From NCBI GenBank assembly GCA_026986575.1, contig JALSOH010000008.1:1-38892 (forward strand): DNA of 38,892 nt. The letters run 5' to 3'. Made by a program: the position numbers and the translations under genes. Under the pieces are notes generated by a model that worked only from the letters and a program-made list of their open reading frames with translations, had not been told where the DNA came from and made no database searches. The stretch comes from Thermoproteota archaeon. Lineage in GTDB: Archaea; Korarchaeota; Korarchaeia; Korarchaeales; Korarchaeaceae. The stretch's first letter is position 1. The number at the start of each line of letters is the position of its first letter. Positions 38,453 to 38,892 of the stretch are shown here, in pieces.

Positions 38453-38892
38453 ATGGTCACCATCAGAAGGATGAGGGAAGAGGATGTTGAGGAAGTCGGG
38501 AGGATGTACGCCGACTTCTACTCCTACCACAGGAGGATAATGGGGAGCGATGTCGCCTATCCCCCGGAGTGGGGAATCGAGGAGCTGAGGGCCGTTGAGG
38601 GCACGGTTCTCGTGGCTGTGGATGGTTCCGAGATCGTTGGTTTCGCTGGGGTCAGGGAGGAAGAGGGCGCTTACTTTCTGAAGGAGATATACGTGAAGCC
38701 GGAGCGCAGGGGGAGGGGAGTGGGAAAGTCCCTGCTCAAGGCGTGCGAGGAGGAGGCCCAGGGAAGACTCTACGCTAGCGTCATTCCAGCTAACTTAGCG
38801 GCCCTCGATTTCTTCCTGAGGGAGGGCTACTCCTTCCTCAACTCCCTGGAGCTGACTAGGGCTGATGGAGAGGTGGAGACCGTCGTCTTGGG
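38453..38892 (+). CDS. GNAT-family N-acetyltransferase, partial
   Basis: The gene runs off the right edge; about 146 residues are visible. It begins MVTIRRMREEDVEEVGRMYA, the typical first GNAT strand and helix. The acetyl-CoA-binding motif is EIYVKPERRGRGVGKSLLKA, with the R/Q-x-x-G-x-G/A core RRGRGVG, and NLAALDFFLREGYSFL forms the end of the fold. It should transfer an acetyl group to an amine; the acceptor is unknown. GGAGGGAGTG precedes the ATG, and a TATA-like CTATTAAAGG lies about 36 bases upstream. Most of the domain is present, so few residues are missing. Confidence 0.9.
   Translation, partial: MVTIRRMREEDVEEVGRMYADFYSYHRRIMGSDVAYPPEWGIEELRAVEGTVLVAVDGSEIVGFAGVREEEGAYFLKEIYVKPERRGRGVGKSLLKACEEEAQGRLYASVIPANLAALDFFLREGYSFLNSLELTRADGEVETVVL

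Overview
The window reads as a chromosomal segment from a thermophilic archaeon, most likely of the Thermoproteota/Korarchaeota side; the lineage is inferred only from style, because no ribosomal or other marker gene lies here. Supporting signs are TATA-like boxes centred about 26-35 bases before start codons (many genes look leaderless), frequent TTG and GTG starts, heavy AGG/AGA and ATA codon use, several toxin-antitoxin-like pairs, and archaeal-type gene families (ATP sulfurylase of the archaeal kind, GT4 and GT-C-like membrane proteins, DUF2848). No rRNA, tRNA, CRISPR array, insertion sequence or phage gene was recognised.

Region 1 (1-17.2 kb) looks like a cell-surface glycan and activated-sulfate region. 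It holds the start of an NDP-sugar epimerase, two GT4 glycosyltransferases, a tight operon sat - AlkP-superfamily phosphoesterase - cysC that would make PAPS, two further AlkP/sulfatase-fold proteins, a 619-residue polytopic membrane protein and a 1203-residue membrane protein with a large outer domain. No APS or PAPS reductase is present, so sulfation rather than sulfate reduction is the simplest reading. It is interspersed with a VapBC pair, an archaeal-type ATPase and an orphan ribbon-helix-helix protein. Part of this region (about 7-13.6 kb) is clearly more AT-rich than the rest.

Region 2 (17.3-21.8 kb) carries a CLC anion channel/transporter with CBS domains, a 52-residue zinc-ribbon protein, a HEPN/degenerate-nucleotidyltransferase pair, two small membrane proteins (the second with an apparent frameshift at its start) and a creatininase-family amidohydrolase.

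Region 3 (21.8-30.7 kb) is a branched-chain amino acid/amide-type ABC transporter split into two divergent arms: livK-H-M leftward, and livG-F plus a ferredoxin-like protein rightward. A perfect 13-bp inverted repeat lies between the arms and is a good operator candidate. An MFS exporter, an MBL-fold hydrolase, a DtxR/MntR-type regulator and a DUF2848 protein follow.

Region 4 (30.7-38.9 kb) is a carbohydrate ABC transporter (binding protein, MalF-like and MalG-like permeases) whose ATPase gene lies on the opposite strand, separated by a second VapBC pair with its own palindromic operator candidate. A HEPN/MNT pair, an SDR oxidoreductase and the start of a GNAT acetyltransferase complete the window. 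Two genes (the GT4 at about 3.8 kb and malF) appear to start with CTG.
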